Below, piece by piece: positions 17,583 through 27,732 of a stretch of DNA of 64,000 nt. How positions within the stretch are numbered: the first letter of the stretch is position 1; each line of letters opens with the position of its first letter. Source of the DNA: Cupriavidus basilensis OR16 (GTDB lineage Bacteria > Pseudomonadota > Gammaproteobacteria > Burkholderiales > Burkholderiaceae); NCBI RefSeq assembly GCF_000243095.1, contig NZ_AHJE01000017.1, forward strand, positions 1 through 64,000, read 5' to 3'. The notes under the pieces are model-generated. The model worked only from the letters and a program-made list of their open reading frames with translations, made no database searches and was not told where the DNA came from. Both the position numbers and the translations under genes were made by a program.

Positions 17583-17772
17583 TGCGATGCAGGAAGTGGT
17601 TGTGGCATGTGATCGCAACGACGCAAGCCGCGCCCGTGTGGGCCAAGCGAATTCAGGGGCCGCTCGTGAACCACCGGGCTACTTTCATCGGGACACTCAG
17701 CGCGCCAACACCGCAGGCTCCTTCCAAGGGTTTCCACTAGCTTGAATTTCAATCTCATATGGCATTCAATAC

Positions 17773-17793
17773 TACCTAAGTTACAAAGGTAAA
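17773..17793 (+). repeat. 21-bp direct repeat, copy 2 (possible operator)
   Basis: The core TAAGTTACAAAG is preceded by TACC and followed by GTAAA. It lies 67 bp upstream of the flavin reductase start. The shared motif suggests one regulator acting on both divergent genes. Confidence 0.6.
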
Positions 17794-17859
17794 AAACAAA
17801 GACAAATAGCCGGCGGATCGTGTTGGAAGGATCCCTGGTTCGGATTATGTACAGGAGGG

Positions 17860-18410
17860 ATGATGGCCGAAGCCAATGCAAAGCGCGAAGTGGATTCCGA
17901 TGCCGAAGCCGATGCCAATGAGCAGCGTCGCTTCAGAAGCACGCTCGCCATGTTCGCCACCGGCGTGGCCGTGATCACCGCGCCCCGAAAGCACGGCGTG
18001 CCGGTTGGCATCACGGTGGCGTCGTTCAACTCGGTCTCGCTCGATCCGCCCTTGATCCTGTTCTCGGTGGATCGGCGTTGCCTGAGCCTGGAGGATCTTT
18101 GTTCCACCTCCCGGTACGCCGTCAACGTGCTCGAGGAAGGCCAGCAAGACATTTCCAACCGTTTTGCCAGGGCGAACTCCGGCAAATGGGATGGCATCGG
18201 CATGGCGGCGCAGGGTGGCGAAGCCCCGGTGCTATTGCCAGATGCGCTCGCCACGTTCGAGTGTGAGCCGTATGCGCAGCATGACGGAGGCGATCACGTC
18301 ATCTTCATCGGACGCGTGATTCGCCACCAGGCCCGGCACGACGGCAGGCCACTGGTTTTTTCGGAGGCAGGTATCGCGCGCTCGAAAAGTCGCCTGCAGC
18401 CCCCGTGTGA
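17860..18410 (+). pseudogene. Flavin reductase (HpaC-like), frameshift near the 3' end
   Basis: This supplies reduced flavin to the oxygenase encoded next. The sequence FRSTLAMFATGVAVITAPRK, then GITVASFNSVSLDPPLILFS, is the FMN-binding flavin reductase domain. In the C-terminus the expected LVFF then GRYRAL appears only if one T is added to the six-T run at 18356-18361; the corrected frame stops at 18410, giving about 183 residues. As written the frame reads on to 18519 with unrelated residues and overlaps hpaB. The start is ATG 17860 or 17863 with AGGAGGGA upstream. A homopolymer sequencing error is the simplest explanation. Confidence 0.8.
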
Positions 18411-18443
18411 ATCAACGACAGATACGTATTTAGGAGAGAAGAC

Positions 18444-19924
18444 ATGGTCAAGACTGGTAGCCAGCATATTGAGATGCTGCGTGATGGCAGAGAGGTTTAC
18501 CTGGACGGCAAGCGCGTGACGGATGTCACCACGCACGCGGCCTTCCGGAACTCGATCCGTAGTTACGCAAACCTCTACGACTTTCAGGCCCGCCCGGAGA
18601 ACATCGGGAAGATGACATTCGAGTCGCCGGATACGGCGATCGCGTGAGCCGGATCTGGCAACTGCCGGAGAGCTATGACGACCTGGTTGAGCGCCGGATG
18701 GCGCTTGAGGCCTGGACCGAACTGCACTATGGCTTCATGGGCCGCTCGCCGGATCACGTGGCGTCCTGCATCTCCGGCATGTATATGGGGATCGACGTTT
18801 TCGAGCAGCATGACCGGGCGCGAGCCGGCGCCCTGCGCGAGTACTACAAGTACGCCCGGGACAATGATCTCTTCCTCACGTACGTCATCGTCAACCCGCA
18901 GGCCAACCAGTCGAAGGCGGCGCACGAGCAGGAAGACAAATACCTGGCCGTGGGCATCGTCGACCAGGATGCCGAAGGCATCACGGTGCGCGGCGCAAAG
19001 ATGCTGGCCACCAGCGGCATCATGGCCAACGAGGTGTTCTGCAGTTGCATCCAGCCCTTGCGCGAGGGCGACGAGATGTACGCGCTGTCGTTCGCGGTGC
19101 CCATGAACATCAAGGGCCTGAAAGTCATGTCGCGCAAGTCGTACGAAGCCAACGCGACTTCGGTGTTCGACAACCCGCTGTCGAGCCGCTACGACGAGAA
19201 CGATGCGGTGCTCTACTTCGACGACGTCAAGGTGCCATGGGAGCGCGTCTTCATAGCGGGCGATGTCGGCATGTGCGCCAAGCAGTTTCATGCCACGCCG
19301 GCGCATAGCTACCAGAACTACCAGTGCCAGGTTCGGCTGATGGTGAAGCTGCGCTTCCTGGTAGGCATTGCGCAGAAGATCACCGAGATCAACGGCACCA
19401 ACGGATTCCCGCAGGTCAGGGAGATGCTGGGGCAGCTCGCCGCCGAGGCGGGCATGGTGGAAGCCTTCGTCTATGGCATGGAGTCCAAGGGGCGCATGGA
19501 GCGTGGCTACTTCATGCCGGACCGCAATCTCCTGTACGGCTCGCAGGTGATCACCCAGCAGCTCTACGCCAAGGTGCTCAATACCCTGCGCGAGCTGGCA
19601 GGCGGCGGGATGATCATGCTGCCGTCGAGCCTCCACGATTTCGAGAATCCCGAGCTGGCCAGGATCATCGAGAAGACGCAGAAATCTTCGGCCTGCAGCT
19701 CGGAGGAGCGCGTCAAGTTCTTCAAGCTGGCTTGGGACGCCGTGGGGTCCGAGTTTGCATCGCGCCACAACCAATACGAGATGTTCTATGCCGGTGCGGG
19801 CTTCGTGACCAAGGGCCACACCTATCGGACCTATGACTGGAAGAAGGCCACCGGCCTGGTCGACAACATCCTGGACAGCTATTCGCTCAGCGCGGAGCTG
19901 GGCCAGCTGGCACGCGCCGCCTGA
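18444..19924 (+). pseudogene. 4-hydroxyphenylacetate 3-monooxygenase-type oxygenase (HpaB family), frameshifted
   Basis: The FADH2-using oxygenase component that ortho-hydroxylates phenols. Residues 1-63 or so read from ATG 18444 (GGAG at 18432 upstream) and stop at 18647. The rest reads from the overlapping frame, VSRIWQLPESYDDL, to 19924. Adding one G at about 18636 gives an uninterrupted protein of about 493 residues, close to the HpaB/TcpA group. Conserved stretches include FMGRSPDHVA, TYVIVNPQANQSKA, DDVKVPWERVF and the C-terminal EMFYAGAG. With the reductase upstream it forms a two-component hydroxylase. The substrate could be a phenol, chlorophenol or hydroxyphenylacetate. Confidence 0.85.
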
Positions 19925-19970
19925 GCGGGTAGCGGTGCACTGACATTCCCTGGCACACACGGAGATAACC

Positions 19971-20351
19971 ATGGCGATCAACAAGCTTCACGATGAGTTC
20001 CACACCATTGACCTGGCGAGCGGCTGGGAGGTGCCGGAGGGCTATCCCGCCGGCATCCAGCAAAAGATCCTCTCAGGCTCGCTCGACGAAAGCGGCGGCC
20101 GCGGCAGCCGCACCCGCCTGCTGCGCTTCCAGCCCGGTGTATTCACCACCGCGCCGTTCGTGCATCGCTACTGGGAGGAGGTGTACCTGCTCAGCGGCGA
20201 CCTGACCGTCGGCAACGACGAACAGGGCGAGGGCGGGCAGGCGTTCGATCCGCACACTTATGCCTGCCGTCCGCCGGGCGCCTTCCACGGGCCCTTCAAG
20301 TCTAACGCGGGTTGCATGCTGCTGGAAATCCACTACTTCGACCCGGCCTGA
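19971..20351 (+). CDS. Cupin-fold protein
   Basis: A 126-residue single-domain cupin. Possible metal ligands are H in [12 protein letters not shown] (with the two following Glu) and H in [11 protein letters not shown]. The start at 19971 follows GGAGATAACC. It is 46 bp after the oxygenase gene and 2 bp before the amidase, so is co-transcribed. Small cupins in such operons are often dioxygenases, isomerases or sensors; no activity can be assigned. Confidence 0.75.
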   Translation: MAINKLHDEFHTIDLASGWEVPEGYPAGIQQKILSGSLDESGGRGSRTRLLRFQPGVFTTAPFVHRYWEEVYLLSGDLTVGNDEQGEGGQAFDPHTYACRPPGAFHGPFKSNAGCMLLEIHYFDPA

Positions 20352-20353
20352 TC

Positions 20354-21600
20354 ATGGCAGCGACCGTGGATTCCGCGATGCGCCAGCTCTCGGCGGGCAC
20401 CGCCGATGCGGCGTCCCTGCTGGCGGGCTGTGTCGAGCGCGCCTGCAATCCCGGCGGGGAGGGCGCCCGCGTTTTCCCGCACGGCGTGAGCATGGCCGCG
20501 TCGAAGCAGGCCAGGGCAAGCGACATGTTGCGCGGGCAGGGCGTAGCCGGGCCGCTGTCGGGCTTGCCGATCTCGGTCAAGGACCTGTTCGACGTGCAGG
20601 GCGACGTCACGCGGGCCGGTGCGCGCGTGTTGCCCGAACAGGTTGCCGCGGCGGATGCGGCCGCCATTGCGCGGTTGCGCGCGGCCGGCGCGGTATTTGT
20701 CGGCCGCACCAACATGACCGAATTCGCGTACTCCGGGGTTGGCATCAATCCGCACTACGGGACGCCCCGCAATCCGTTCGAGCGTGCGGTTGGCCGCATT
20801 CCCGGCGGTTCCTCGTCCGGGGCCGCGGTGTCGGTGACGGACGGCATGGCCGTGGCCGCGATCGGCTCGGATACGGGCGGCTCGTGCCGGATTCCCGCGG
20901 CGCTCTGCGGCATTGTGGGATTCAAGCCCACGGCGCGCCGGGTGCCGCTGCAGGGAACGGTGCCGCTGTCGCCCAGCTATGACTCGATCGGTTGCCTGGC
21001 GCGGACGGTTGCCTGTTGCGCCGCGCTCGACCGGGTCATGGCGGACGAGCCGGATGGGCCGGTGGCAGCGCGTCCGGTGCGTGGCCTTCGGCTGGCGGTG
21101 GCAAGGAATGTAGTGCTCGACGGGCTTTCCGGAGAAGTCGCCAGCGCCTATGAGCGTGCCCTTGGGCGGCTGGCGGCAGCCGGCGCGGTGCTGCGCGAAG
21201 TTGCCTTCGATAGCTGGGACCCGTTGCCGGAACTGGGCATCAACGGGGGCCTGGTGGCGGCCGAGGCAAGCGCGTGGCATGCCGAACGGGTTGCTGCCCT
21301 CGGGGATCGCTATGACCCGCGTGTGCTGTCGCGTATCCGCATGGGCGAGCAGCAGAGCGCCGCGGACTACCTGCGCACGCGCGCCCGGCGAATGGCCTTG
21401 TGCCGGGAGGCGCAGGGCGAAATGAAAGGGTTCGACGCCGTGGTGCTGCCGACCGTGCCGATCGTGGCGCCGCGCATCGCCGACCTGGCCGATGACGCTG
21501 CATTCTTTAGTGTCAACCGGCTGTTGCTGCGCAACCCCGCCATCGCCAATGTGCTCGACCTGTGCGCCTTGAGCATGCCGTGCCATGAGGCGGGCGATGC
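20354..21600 (+). pseudogene. Amidase-signature enzyme, 3' end missing
   Basis: Start ATG 20354, two bases after the cupin stop. The Ser-Ser-Lys triad is complete: K in ISVKDLFD, the cis-Ser in [11 protein letters not shown] and the nucleophile in [16 protein letters not shown]. The family normally runs to about 450-470 residues; this one is recognisable to about residue 415 ([14 protein letters not shown]) and then changes without a stop into CopA sequence. The lost tail would carry the family's VGLMLVG-type end. The intact enzyme would hydrolyse an amide, perhaps of an aromatic acid. Confidence 0.75.
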
Positions 21601-23242
21601 GCGCCTTGGCAAGTGGCTTGAAACGCGCGCCAAGCGCCAGACGGCGGACGCCATCCGCGCACTCGCCGCGTTGCGCCCCGATAGTGCGATTGTGCGCCGC
21701 GACGGTGTGGAGGCAAGCGTGCCGCTGGGCTCGGTACGGGTCGGAGACGAGATCGTGGTGCTGCCGGGCGCACGCGTGCCGGTGGACGCCAAGGTGATCG
21801 AGGGCAGCAGCCATGCCGACGAATCGATGCTGACCGGCGAGAGCCTGCCGGTACCCAAGGAGCCCGGTGCCCTGCTGACCGGTGGCGCCATCAACTATGA
21901 GGGCCGCCTGGTGGCGCGCACGGTAGCGGTGGGCGCGGAAACGGTGCTGGCGCGCATCATCCGCATGGTCGAGCACGCGCAGGCGGCCAAGGCGCCGATC
22001 CAGCGCATGGTCGACCGCGTGAGCGCCGTGTTCGTGCCGGTGGTGCTGGGCATCGCGCTGGCGACGCTGCTGGGCTGGGGCCTGATTGGCGGCAACTGGG
22101 AGACGGCGTTGCTCAACGCCGTGGCGGTGCTGGTGATCGCCTGCCCGTGCGCGCTGGGCCTGGCGACGCCGACCGCGATCATGGCGGGCACGGGCGCGGG
22201 TGCGCGCGCCGGCATCCTGATCAAGGACGCCGAGGCGCTGGAAGTGGCGCACCGGGTCAAGGTGGTGGCGTTCGACAAGACCGGCACGCTCACGGTGGGC
22301 AAGCCGGAAGTGGTGGCGCTGGCAGTGCCGGCGGGCGCGGGTGACGACGGGGAGCAACGCTTGCTGGCGCGCCTGGCCGCGCTGCAGGCCGGCAGCGAGC
22401 ATCCGCTGGCGCACGCGGTGCTGGCAGCGGCGCGCACGCGCGGCATCCACGCGCCGACCGCTACCGATGTGCGCGCATTGCCCGGCATGGGCTTGTCCGG
22501 CAAGGTCGATGGCGTGGCGCTGCAGCTTGGCAGCGAGCGCCTGCGCGCGTCGCTGGGCGCAGCGGCGGGTACGCTCGAAGCGCAGGCGCAGGCACTGCAG
22601 CAAGCGGGCCGCACGGTATCGTGGCTGATCGAGACGGGCGCGCAGGATGCGTCGCCTGTGCCAAACCGCGTGGCAGGCCTGGTTGCCTTTGGCGACGCCA
22701 TCAAGCCCGGCGCGCGCGGCGCGATCGAGCGGCTGCGAGCCGCCGGCGTGCGCACGGTGATGCTGTCCGGCGACAACAAGGGCGCCGCCGCGCGCGTGGC
22801 CGAGACGCTGGGGCTGGACGAGGTGCAGGCGGAAGTACTGCCGGCCGACAAGGCCGAGCGCGTGAACGGGCTCAAGGCGGGCGGCACCGTGGTAGCGATG
22901 GTGGGGGATGGCATCAACGATGCGCCGGCGCTGGCCGCGGCGGATGTCGGCATCGCGATGTCGACCGGCACCGATGTGGCCATGCATGCCGCCGGCATCA
23001 CGCTGATGCGCGGGGACCCGGCGCTGGTGGCCGACGCGCTGGCGATTTCGCACCGCACCGTGCGCAAGATTCGCGAGAACCTGTTCTGGGCCTTCTTCTA
23101 CAATGTGATCGGCATCCCGCTGGCGGCGGCCGGCCTGCTCAACCCGGTGGTGGCCGGCGCGGCCATGGCCTTCTCCAGTGTGAGCGTGGTCGGCAATGCA
23201 CTGCTGTTGCGGCGCTGGAAGCCGGCGGGAGAGAAAGCATGA
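21601..23242 (+). pseudogene. copA: Copper-exporting P1B-ATPase (CopA), N-terminus missing
   Basis: About 545 residues from [20 protein letters not shown] onward. The actuator motif TGES, the metal-binding CPC in [11 protein letters not shown], the phosphorylation site DKTGTLT, the SEHPLAHAV histidine and [10 protein letters not shown] are all present. The N-terminal heavy-metal domains and the first membrane helices (250 or more residues) are absent. The frame is open continuously with the amidase upstream, creating a 976-codon reading frame. The ATPase is followed directly by cueR with an ATGA overlap, the usual copA-cueR arrangement. Confidence 0.8.
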
Positions 23243-23732
23243 ATATCGGCGAAGCGGCACAGGCTAGCGGCGTTTCCGCCAAGATGATCCGGCACTACGA
23301 GTCCATTGGCTTGCTGGCGGCACCGCCGCGCGCGAGGGCGGCTACCGCCGCTACGATGCGCGCGCGGTGCACACCTTGCGCTTCGTGCGGCGTGCCCGTA
23401 ATCTCGGGTTCTCGCTGGACGAAATACGCGGGCTGCTGTCGTTGTGGCACGATCGCGCACGGGCCAGCGCCGACGTCAAGGCGCTCACCTTGCGCCACGT
23501 GACGGACCTGGAGCAGCGCATTGCCGAGCTTGCCGCCATGCGCGACACGCTGCGCCAGCTGGCCGAGGCCTGCAGCGGCGATGCGCGGCCCGACTGCCCG
23601 ATCCTCGCGGATATGGCGCAGACGGGATCCGGCCTCGAGGTGGAGGAAGTGGAAACCGGCACCGGACCCGGCAGCGTTGGCGTGGTGCCGGCCTGCCATG
23701 GTTACGGCGAGGACAGCACCGCGGCCTCCTAG
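23239..23732 (+). pseudogene. cueR: Copper-responsive MerR-family regulator CueR, one-base frameshift
   Basis: The start overlaps the copA stop (ATGA at 23239). The first frame gives [20 protein letters not shown] and ESIGLL, the MerR helix-turn-helix. The second frame gives VHTLRFVRRARNLGFSLDEI to the stop at 23732. One base is missing or extra at about 23331-23337. The metal-binding loop with its two cysteines, CSGDARPDC, eight residues apart, is that of Cu(I)-sensing CueR. The tail with HGYGEDS is longer than in E. coli. It would activate copA when copper rises. Confidence 0.8.
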
Positions 23733-23767
23733 TCATGGCAGGCCGGCGGCACCGTAGCGGAACACAG

Positions 23768-24730
23768 ATGGAGATCAACCGAATGGATCGACCGAGTACC
23801 GCTGCTCCCGCCGAGCCGGCCGCCATCGGCGCCGATGGTGCCGGCCCTGCCGTGGCGGCCCCCGCGCGGCCCGTCACCCCGATCGAAAGCCGCCAGCGCA
23901 TGCGCGACGGCACGGAGCTGCTGCTGCGCACCTGGCAGCCCGATCCCGAGCTGTTCCCGGAACCCGCCGGCTCGCTATTGCTGGTGCACGGCCTGGCCGA
24001 GCATTGCGGCCGCTACCAGCACGTGGCGCAGCTGCTGTGCGGCCTGGGCTTGCGCGTGCGGGCCTACGACCAGCGCGGCCATGGCGCCAGCGGCGGTCCG
24101 CGCATGGTGGCGGAGCATGCGGATGTGTTCGTCGAAGACCTCACCGAAATTCACGACGCCGCGGTGGGCCAGTGGCAGGAGCTGCCATTCCTGCTCGGGC
24201 ACAGCATGGGCGGGCTGGTGGCGGCGCGCTTCGCCACGGCGCGCGTGCGGCCCATCCGCGCGCTCGTGCTGTCATCGCCGGCCCTGGCCTTGAGGCTGTC
24301 CGGCCCGATGCTGGTCTTGCACCGCATGCTGCTGGCGCTGGTGCCGCGCCTGCGGGTGCCCAACCCGATCGATGCGCGCTACCTGTCGCACGACGCGGTG
24401 GTGGTGGCGCAGTACCGCACTGATCCGCTGGTGCAGGGCACCATCAGCGCCGGCGTGCTGGAGTCGTTCGTGCGTGGCATGGCACAGGCGCAAACCGATG
24501 CGCCCCTGCTGGAAGCGCCCATGCTGATGCTGGTGGCGGGCGACGATCGCATCGTCGACCCGGCCGGCAGCCGCCGCTTCTTCGACACCGCGCCGCCCGA
24601 CCTGCGCGACGCGCGCTGGTTCGACACCGGCTACCACGAGATCTTCAACGAGGCACAGCCGCTGCGTGGTGAGGTATTCGCCGCGCTCACCGACTGGCTG
24701 CGCAAACATCTGCAACCGCCGGCCGCGTGA
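23768..24730 (+). CDS. Monoacylglycerol lipase/lysophospholipase-like alpha/beta hydrolase
   Basis: A 320-residue hydrolase. LLLVHGLAEHCGRYQHVA is the oxyanion region and matches monoacylglycerol lipases; GHSMGG is the nucleophile elbow; AGDDRIVDP and TGYHEIFNE supply Asp and His. The start at 23768 or 23783 is uncertain: GGAGA lies 10 bp before the second. The first 35 residues are Ala/Pro-rich and lack a clear signal peptide. It is 35 bp downstream of cueR but functionally unrelated to copper. Confidence 0.8.
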   Translation: MEINRMDRPSTAAPAEPAAIGADGAGPAVAAPARPVTPIESRQRMRDGTELLLRTWQPDPELFPEPAGSLLLVHGLAEHCGRYQHVAQLLCGLGLRVRAYDQRGHGASGGPRMVAEHADVFVEDLTEIHDAAVGQWQELPFLLGHSMGGLVAARFATARVRPIRALVLSSPALALRLSGPMLVLHRMLLALVPRLRVPNPIDARYLSHDAVVVAQYRTDPLVQGTISAGVLESFVRGMAQAQTDAPLLEAPMLMLVAGDDRIVDPAGSRRFFDTAPPDLRDARWFDTGYHEIFNEAQPLRGEVFAALTDWLRKHLQPPAA

Positions 24731-24885
24731 GCGTGCATGATGCGTTCCTGGCTGCCGTCGCCTGAACCATCGCGCGCATCCGCGGCCCAAGCCTGGCATG
24801 CCGCGCAGAGGCGCGGGCATTTGCAATCCCGGCGGGACGGTCCCGCGCGGACCCATCATCAACCTTTCCAAACGCGGCGCAAGGC

Positions 24886-26613
24886 ATGACAAGAGAAAGC
24901 ATGGAGACTTACGACTACATCATCGTCGGCGCCGGATCGGCCGGCTGCGTGCTGGCCAACCGCCTGACCCAGGATCCCGAAGTGAGCGTGCTGCTGCTTG
25001 AGGCCGGCGGGCGCGACGACTACCACTGGATCCATATCCCGGTGGGCTACCTGTACTGCATCGGCAACCCGCGCACCGACTGGATGTACCGCACCGTGGC
25101 CGAAGCCGGCCTGGGCGGCCGCTCGCTGGGCTACCCGCGCGGGCGCGTGCTGGGTGGCTCGTCGTCGATCAACGGCATGATCTATATGCGCGGGCAGCGC
25201 GAAGACTATGACAACTGGGCGCGCCTGACCGGTGACGACGGCTGGCGCTGGGACAATGTGCTGCCGCTGTTCAAGCGCAGCGAGGACCATCATCGCGGCG
25301 GCGACGAATTCCATGGCGCGGGTGGCGAATGGCGGGTGGAAGGGCAGCGCTTGCGCTGGGACATCCTGGAGCGTTTTATCGATGCCGCGGAGCAGGCCGG
25401 CATTCCGCGCACCGAGGACTTCAATCGCGGCGACAATTTTGGCGTGGGCTACTTCGAAGTCAACCAGCGCCGCGGCATTCGCTGGAATACCGCCAAGGCG
25501 TTCCTGCGCCGCGCGGCGGAGCGGCCCAACCTGACCATCGTCACCGGCGCCCAGGTGAGCGCGCTGACATTCACCGGGCGCCGCTGCAGCGGCGTGGATT
25601 ATCTCGGCGGCGGCAAGCCGTTCACGGCGGCAGCGCGCGAGGAAGTCATCCTGGCGGCGGGCGCGGTCAATACGCCGCAGTTGCTGGAACTGTCTGGCAT
25701 CGGCCAGCCCGAGCGGCTGCAGGCGGCGGGCATCGCGGTGCGCCACGCGCTGCCCGGCGTGGGTGAAAACCTGCAGGACCACCTGCAGCTGCGCAGCGTG
25801 GTCAAGGTGGACGGCGTGCGCACGCTCAATACGCGCGCGGGCAGCTGGTGGGGCAAGCTCGGCATCGGCCTGCAGTATGCGGTCAACCAGAGCGGCCCGA
25901 TGAGCATGGCGCCGTCGCAGCTCGGCGCCTTCGCGCGCTCCGATGCATCCTATGCGCGGCCCAACCTCGAGTACCACGTGCAGCCGCTATCGCTCGACAA
26001 GTTCGGCGATCCACTGCATCGCTTCAATGCGTTCACCGCCAGCGTGTGCAACCTGCGCCCGACCTCGCGCGGCAGCGTGCATATCGCCGATGCGGATTTC
26101 CGCCATGCGCCGGTGATCGCGCCCAACTATCTGACGACCGATGCCGACCGCAAGGTCGCGGCGGATTCGCTGCGGCTGACGCGGCGCATCGTCGCTTCGC
26201 CCGCGCTCGCGCCCTACAAGCCGCGGGAATGGCTGCCGGGCCCGGCGTTCGAGACCGACGAGCAACTGGCCCAGGCCGCGAGCGAGATCGGCACCACCAT
26301 CTTCCATCCAGTGGGCACCTGCCGCATGGGCCGCCCCGATGACCCCGAGGCGGTGGTGGACCAGCGCCTGCGTGTGATCGGCATCGATGGGCTGCGCGTG
26401 GTCGATGCCTCGGTGATGCCGTTGATCACGTCTGGCAACACCAACTCGCCGACCATCATGATCGCGGAGCGTGCCAGCGACATGATCCGCGAAGACCGCC
26501 GCCGGCGCATGGCCGGGATGGACGCCGCCACCGGCGCGGCAACGGGGAGCACCAGCCTGGCAACCGCCGGCGCCGCGGCGAATGCCAAGGCGGGAGCCGC
26601 GACACAGACCTGA
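24886..26613 (+). CDS. GMC-family oxidoreductase (choline/alcohol dehydrogenase-like)
   Basis: A 575-residue FAD enzyme. FAD motif YIIVGAGSAGCVLANRL at the start, the GMC signature GRVLGGSSSINGMIYMRG, the second signature GAVNTPQLLELSGIG, and the catalytic His in TIFHPVGTCRMG. It resembles choline dehydrogenase-like alcohol dehydrogenases such as AlkJ. ATG 24901 is an alternative start giving the usual short N-terminus. An Ala/Thr-rich tail of about 40 residues after REDRRRRM is unusual. It oxidises an alcohol to an aldehyde; the substrate is unknown. Confidence 0.85.
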   Translation: MTRESMETYDYIIVGAGSAGCVLANRLTQDPEVSVLLLEAGGRDDYHWIHIPVGYLYCIGNPRTDWMYRTVAEAGLGGRSLGYPRGRVLGGSSSINGMIYMRGQREDYDNWARLTGDDGWRWDNVLPLFKRSEDHHRGGDEFHGAGGEWRVEGQRLRWDILERFIDAAEQAGIPRTEDFNRGDNFGVGYFEVNQRRGIRWNTAKAFLRRAAERPNLTIVTGAQVSALTFTGRRCSGVDYLGGGKPFTAAAREEVILAAGAVNTPQLLELSGIGQPERLQAAGIAVRHALPGVGENLQDHLQLRSVVKVDGVRTLNTRAGSWWGKLGIGLQYAVNQSGPMSMAPSQLGAFARSDASYARPNLEYHVQPLSLDKFGDPLHRFNAFTASVCNLRPTSRGSVHIADADFRHAPVIAPNYLTTDADRKVAADSLRLTRRIVASPALAPYKPREWLPGPAFETDEQLAQAASEIGTTIFHPVGTCRMGRPDDPEAVVDQRLRVIGIDGLRVVDASVMPLITSGNTNSPTIMIAERASDMIREDRRRRMAGMDAATGAATGSTSLATAGAAANAKAGAATQT

Positions 26614-26946
26614 CATCTGGTTCATGTTTCATAATCAGTGCAAACCCGGATGTTTTGCGACGCAGCAGACGCACACAATAGACGCCCAGATGCCGTGCAG
26701 CACCGCTCACATTGGCGCGCCCCCCCAAGGGCGCGTCGCGCGTTCCGGGAGGGCACGGTACGGTGGCGATCAACGCAGCAAATAAAGCAATAAATAAAGA
26801 CTAGCGGCGCTAACGCCGCAAGGCACGGGGAGCGCGACTGGATTGGCGTGACCTGTGCGGTAGTGGTGCGACCGGCATCACAGTTCTGACCATTTGACGG
26901 TGCCGACCAGAAGCCGGCGCCGCAGCAAGAGGGCGGGCAGGAGACC
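26614..26946. other. Intergenic region upstream of the first Liv operon
   Basis: 333 bp without a gene. A weak sigma-54-like site (GG-N10-GC) lies at 26844-26858 on the plus strand. I see no sigma-70 promoter that stands out and no strong hairpin. Confidence 0.5.
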
Positions 26947-27723
26947 ATGAATCAGCAAGAAACGATCCTGGAAACGCGGAACCTCACCAAGGAGTTCAAG
27001 GGGTTCACCGCGGTAAGCGACGTCAATCTCAAGGTGCGGCGCGGCGCCATCCATGCCTTGATCGGCCCCAACGGCGCCGGCAAGACCACCTGCTTCAACC
27101 TGCTGACCAAGTTCCTCGAGCCGACCACGGGCACGATCCTGTTCAACGGCATCGACATCACCCGTGAAAAACCGGCGCAGATCGCCCGGCGCGGCGTGAT
27201 CCGCTCGTTCCAGATCTCTGCCGTGTTCCCGCACCTGACGGCGCTGGAGAACGTGCGCATCGGGCTGCAGCGCCAACTTGGCACCTCCTATCATTTCTGG
27301 CGCAACGAAACCACGCTCGACGCGCTCAACGCGCGCGGCATGGAATTGCTGGAGCAGGTTGGGCTGACCGACGTGGCGCAGACCGTGACGGTCAACCTGC
27401 CGTACGGCCGCAAGCGCGCGCTCGAAATCGCCACCACGCTGGCGATGGAGCCGGAGATGATGCTGCTGGACGAGCCGACTCAGGGCATGGGCCACGAAGA
27501 CGTGGCGCGCGTGACCGAGCTGATCCGCAAGGTGGCGGTAGGGCGCACCATCCTGATGGTCGAGCACAACATGAATGTGGTTTCGTCGATCGCCGACAAG
27601 ATCACGGTATTGCAGCGCGGCGCGATCCTGGCCGAGGGGCCGTACGCCGAGGTATCGAAAGACCCGCGCGTGATGGAGGCCTACATGGGCACCGTCGAAG
27701 CCGAACTGCAGGGCGCGCACTGA
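26947..27723 (+). CDS. Branched-chain amino acid-type ABC importer ATPase (LivG-like)
   Basis: A 258-residue cytoplasmic ATPase. Walker A GPNGAGKTT, the LivG-type variant signature LPYGRKRALEIATTLAMEP in place of LSGGQ, Walker B MMLLDEPTQGM and the switch histidine in VEHNMNVV. GCAGGAGA lies just before the start. First gene of a five-gene import operon in the order ATPase, ATPase, binding protein, permease, permease. The ligand could be an amino acid, amide or aromatic acid, as Liv-type systems in these bacteria vary widely. Confidence 0.85.
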   Translation: MNQQETILETRNLTKEFKGFTAVSDVNLKVRRGAIHALIGPNGAGKTTCFNLLTKFLEPTTGTILFNGIDITREKPAQIARRGVIRSFQISAVFPHLTALENVRIGLQRQLGTSYHFWRNETTLDALNARGMELLEQVGLTDVAQTVTVNLPYGRKRALEIATTLAMEPEMMLLDEPTQGMGHEDVARVTELIRKVAVGRTILMVEHNMNVVSSIADKITVLQRGAILAEGPYAEVSKDPRVMEAYMGTVEAELQGAH

Positions 27724-27732
27724 GGAGCCAGG

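Larger units (their letters stand above)
17455..17859. other. Intergenic region between divergent iscS and hpaC-like genes
   Basis: A 405-bp spacer with no convincing gene. It holds two copies of a 21-bp motif, one near each flanking gene, and an AT-rich flank around each copy. The central 190 bp is GC-rich and featureless to me. Confidence 0.6.

Noticed and set aside
17823-17851. TTGGAA and TATGTA with 17-bp spacing before the flavin reductase
   Set aside because: The -10 box would lie only about 9 bp before the start codon, leaving no room for a leader although a Shine-Dalgarno sequence is present.
20333-23260. 975-codon minus-strand frame opposite amidase-copA
   Set aside because: Arg/His-rich antisense shadow of a GC-rich coding strand.
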